Below, piece by piece: positions 63,748 to 64,000 of a stretch of DNA of 64,000 nt. Source of the stretch: UBA10449 sp005883585 (GTDB lineage Bacteria; Chloroflexota; Dormibacteria; Dormibacterales; Dormibacteraceae); NCBI GenBank assembly GCA_005883585.1, contig VBFD01000123.1:1-64000 (forward strand), written 5' to 3'. The notes below the pieces were generated by a model. That model saw only the letters and a program-made list of their open reading frames with translations, searched no databases and had not been told where the DNA came from. Each line of letters opens with the position of its first letter. Position 1 is the stretch's first letter. The translations under genes were made by a program, and so were the position numbers.

Positions 63748-64000
63748 TTAGGGTACGGTCGGGACCTGCCCAGCGTTTTCCTGGGCCTCGCGCGCCGCGC
63801 TCTCACCGGCCTCGTGCGTGGCGTCCTCGTTGGGGACGAACGTGCCCGTGGACGTGCCGGGCGTGGGGGTTGGGCTCGCCGCGGTCGTGGCCGCGGCCGC
63901 GCTGAGGGCCGACACGCCGTACAGGGCGGCGCCGGCCACCCCTCCTATGAGCATCGACCCTGCGATGGCCGCTGCCGTCACTGCCGTACGAACTCTGTTC
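63748..64000 (-). CDS. small secreted/anchored protein of the NEDAxHEAxES family (partial)
   Basis: The frame is open to the window edge (GTG 63981 is the first start inside), so the true start may lie outside. A hydrophobic segment (GSMLIGGVAGAALYGVSALS) is followed by a Thr/Pro/Ser linker and FVPNEDATHEAGESAAREAQ, ending ENAGQVPTVP. It matches the first repeat of the 13685 protein closely (F-x-PNEDA-x-HEA-x-ES-x-ARE-x-x-EN). Tandem upstream of the YceI gene, 67 bp apart. Confidence 0.65.
   Translation of the reverse strand, partial: NRVRTAVTAAAIAGSMLIGGVAGAALYGVSALSAAAATTAASPTPTPGTSTGTFVPNEDATHEAGESAAREAQENAGQVPTVP

Noticed and set aside
1..64000. tRNA, rRNA, CRISPR arrays, insertion sequences or prophage
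   Set aside because: No cloverleaf-like stretch, regularly spaced repeats, transposase or phage gene could be found by reading both strands.

Overview
The window is high-GC DNA (roughly two thirds G+C by eye), densely coded, with many ATGA/GTGA/TTGA stop-start overlaps, frequent GTG and TTG starts, and few recognisable Shine-Dalgarno sites at first genes of transcripts. Several genes instead carry a TANNNT box 6-8 nt before the start codon, as in leaderless transcription. Gene content (HemQ-type heme synthesis, CimA citramalate synthase, LuxR-type AAA regulators, alpha-E/ATP-grasp/transglutaminase cluster) suggests a soil-type Terrabacteria lineage such as Chloroflexota/Dormibacterota or Actinomycetota. 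No rRNA or universal marker is present to settle this. I see no tRNA, rRNA, CRISPR array, phage or insertion sequence.

Layout. 1-10848: a long co-directional operon with a sulfonate/sulfate-type ABC importer (5' end cut), an APS kinase-ATP sulfurylase fusion, siroheme synthase, then hemC-hemD fusion, hemB, hemQ, hemE, hemH and a small Cys-rich protein, so it links sulfur activation with siroheme and heme supply. 11497-11964: an OsmC-family gene whose catalytic Cys codon is an in-frame TGA followed by a fitting bacterial SECIS hairpin, i.e. a probable selenoprotein. 12033-13635: molybdopterin oxidoreductase, flavin reductase and zinc-ribbon protein. 13685-19587: a small secreted repeat protein, an orphan solute-binding protein, 6-phosphogluconate dehydrogenase, a threonine dehydratase-like enzyme and a GSA-aminomutase-like enzyme with an apparent internal deletion. 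19726-22914: CPBP protease, then a TPP riboswitch controlling an HMP-type permease and thiD. 22911-28673: LAL regulator, membrane proteins, HD-GYP protein and VOC protein.

28687-33083: ppc and cimA on the minus strand behind what looks like a complete ribosome-mediated attenuator (an Ile-containing 18-residue leader peptide, mutually exclusive hairpins, a terminator abutting the cimA start). 33193-38776: glycerol/dihydroxyacetone module (glpF, dhaK, dhaL, a broken PTS enzyme I, HPr, DhaM, IclR regulator). 38856-44523: ACT protein and a divergent transglutaminase / alpha-E / circularly permuted ATP-grasp cluster. 44533-49652: MFS transporter, DUF4260-like protein, a two-component pair and membrane proteins.

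49645-58426 is a signalling island: response regulator plus PAS histidine kinase, then divergently a small membrane protein, a 31-residue secreted peptide with a perfect ribosome binding site, and an XRE-HTH/TPR regulator, followed by a receiver/HD-GYP protein, a hybrid kinase and a DivK-like receiver. A GTTAAYTCAAACG element occurs at both ends of the regulator locus. This resembles an RRNPP-type peptide-signal/receptor pair coupled to phosphorelay and cyclic-di-GMP output and is, with the OsmC selenoprotein, the best candidate for something undescribed.

58436-64000: HExxH protein, PAP2 phosphatase, BrkB-like protein, threonine synthase-like protein with a degenerate zinc ribbon, proline dehydrogenase, YceI protein and a second copy of the small secreted repeat family, running off the window. 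The only gene-free stretch over 300 bases (32970-33278) holds the cimA attenuator and the glpF promoter/operator.
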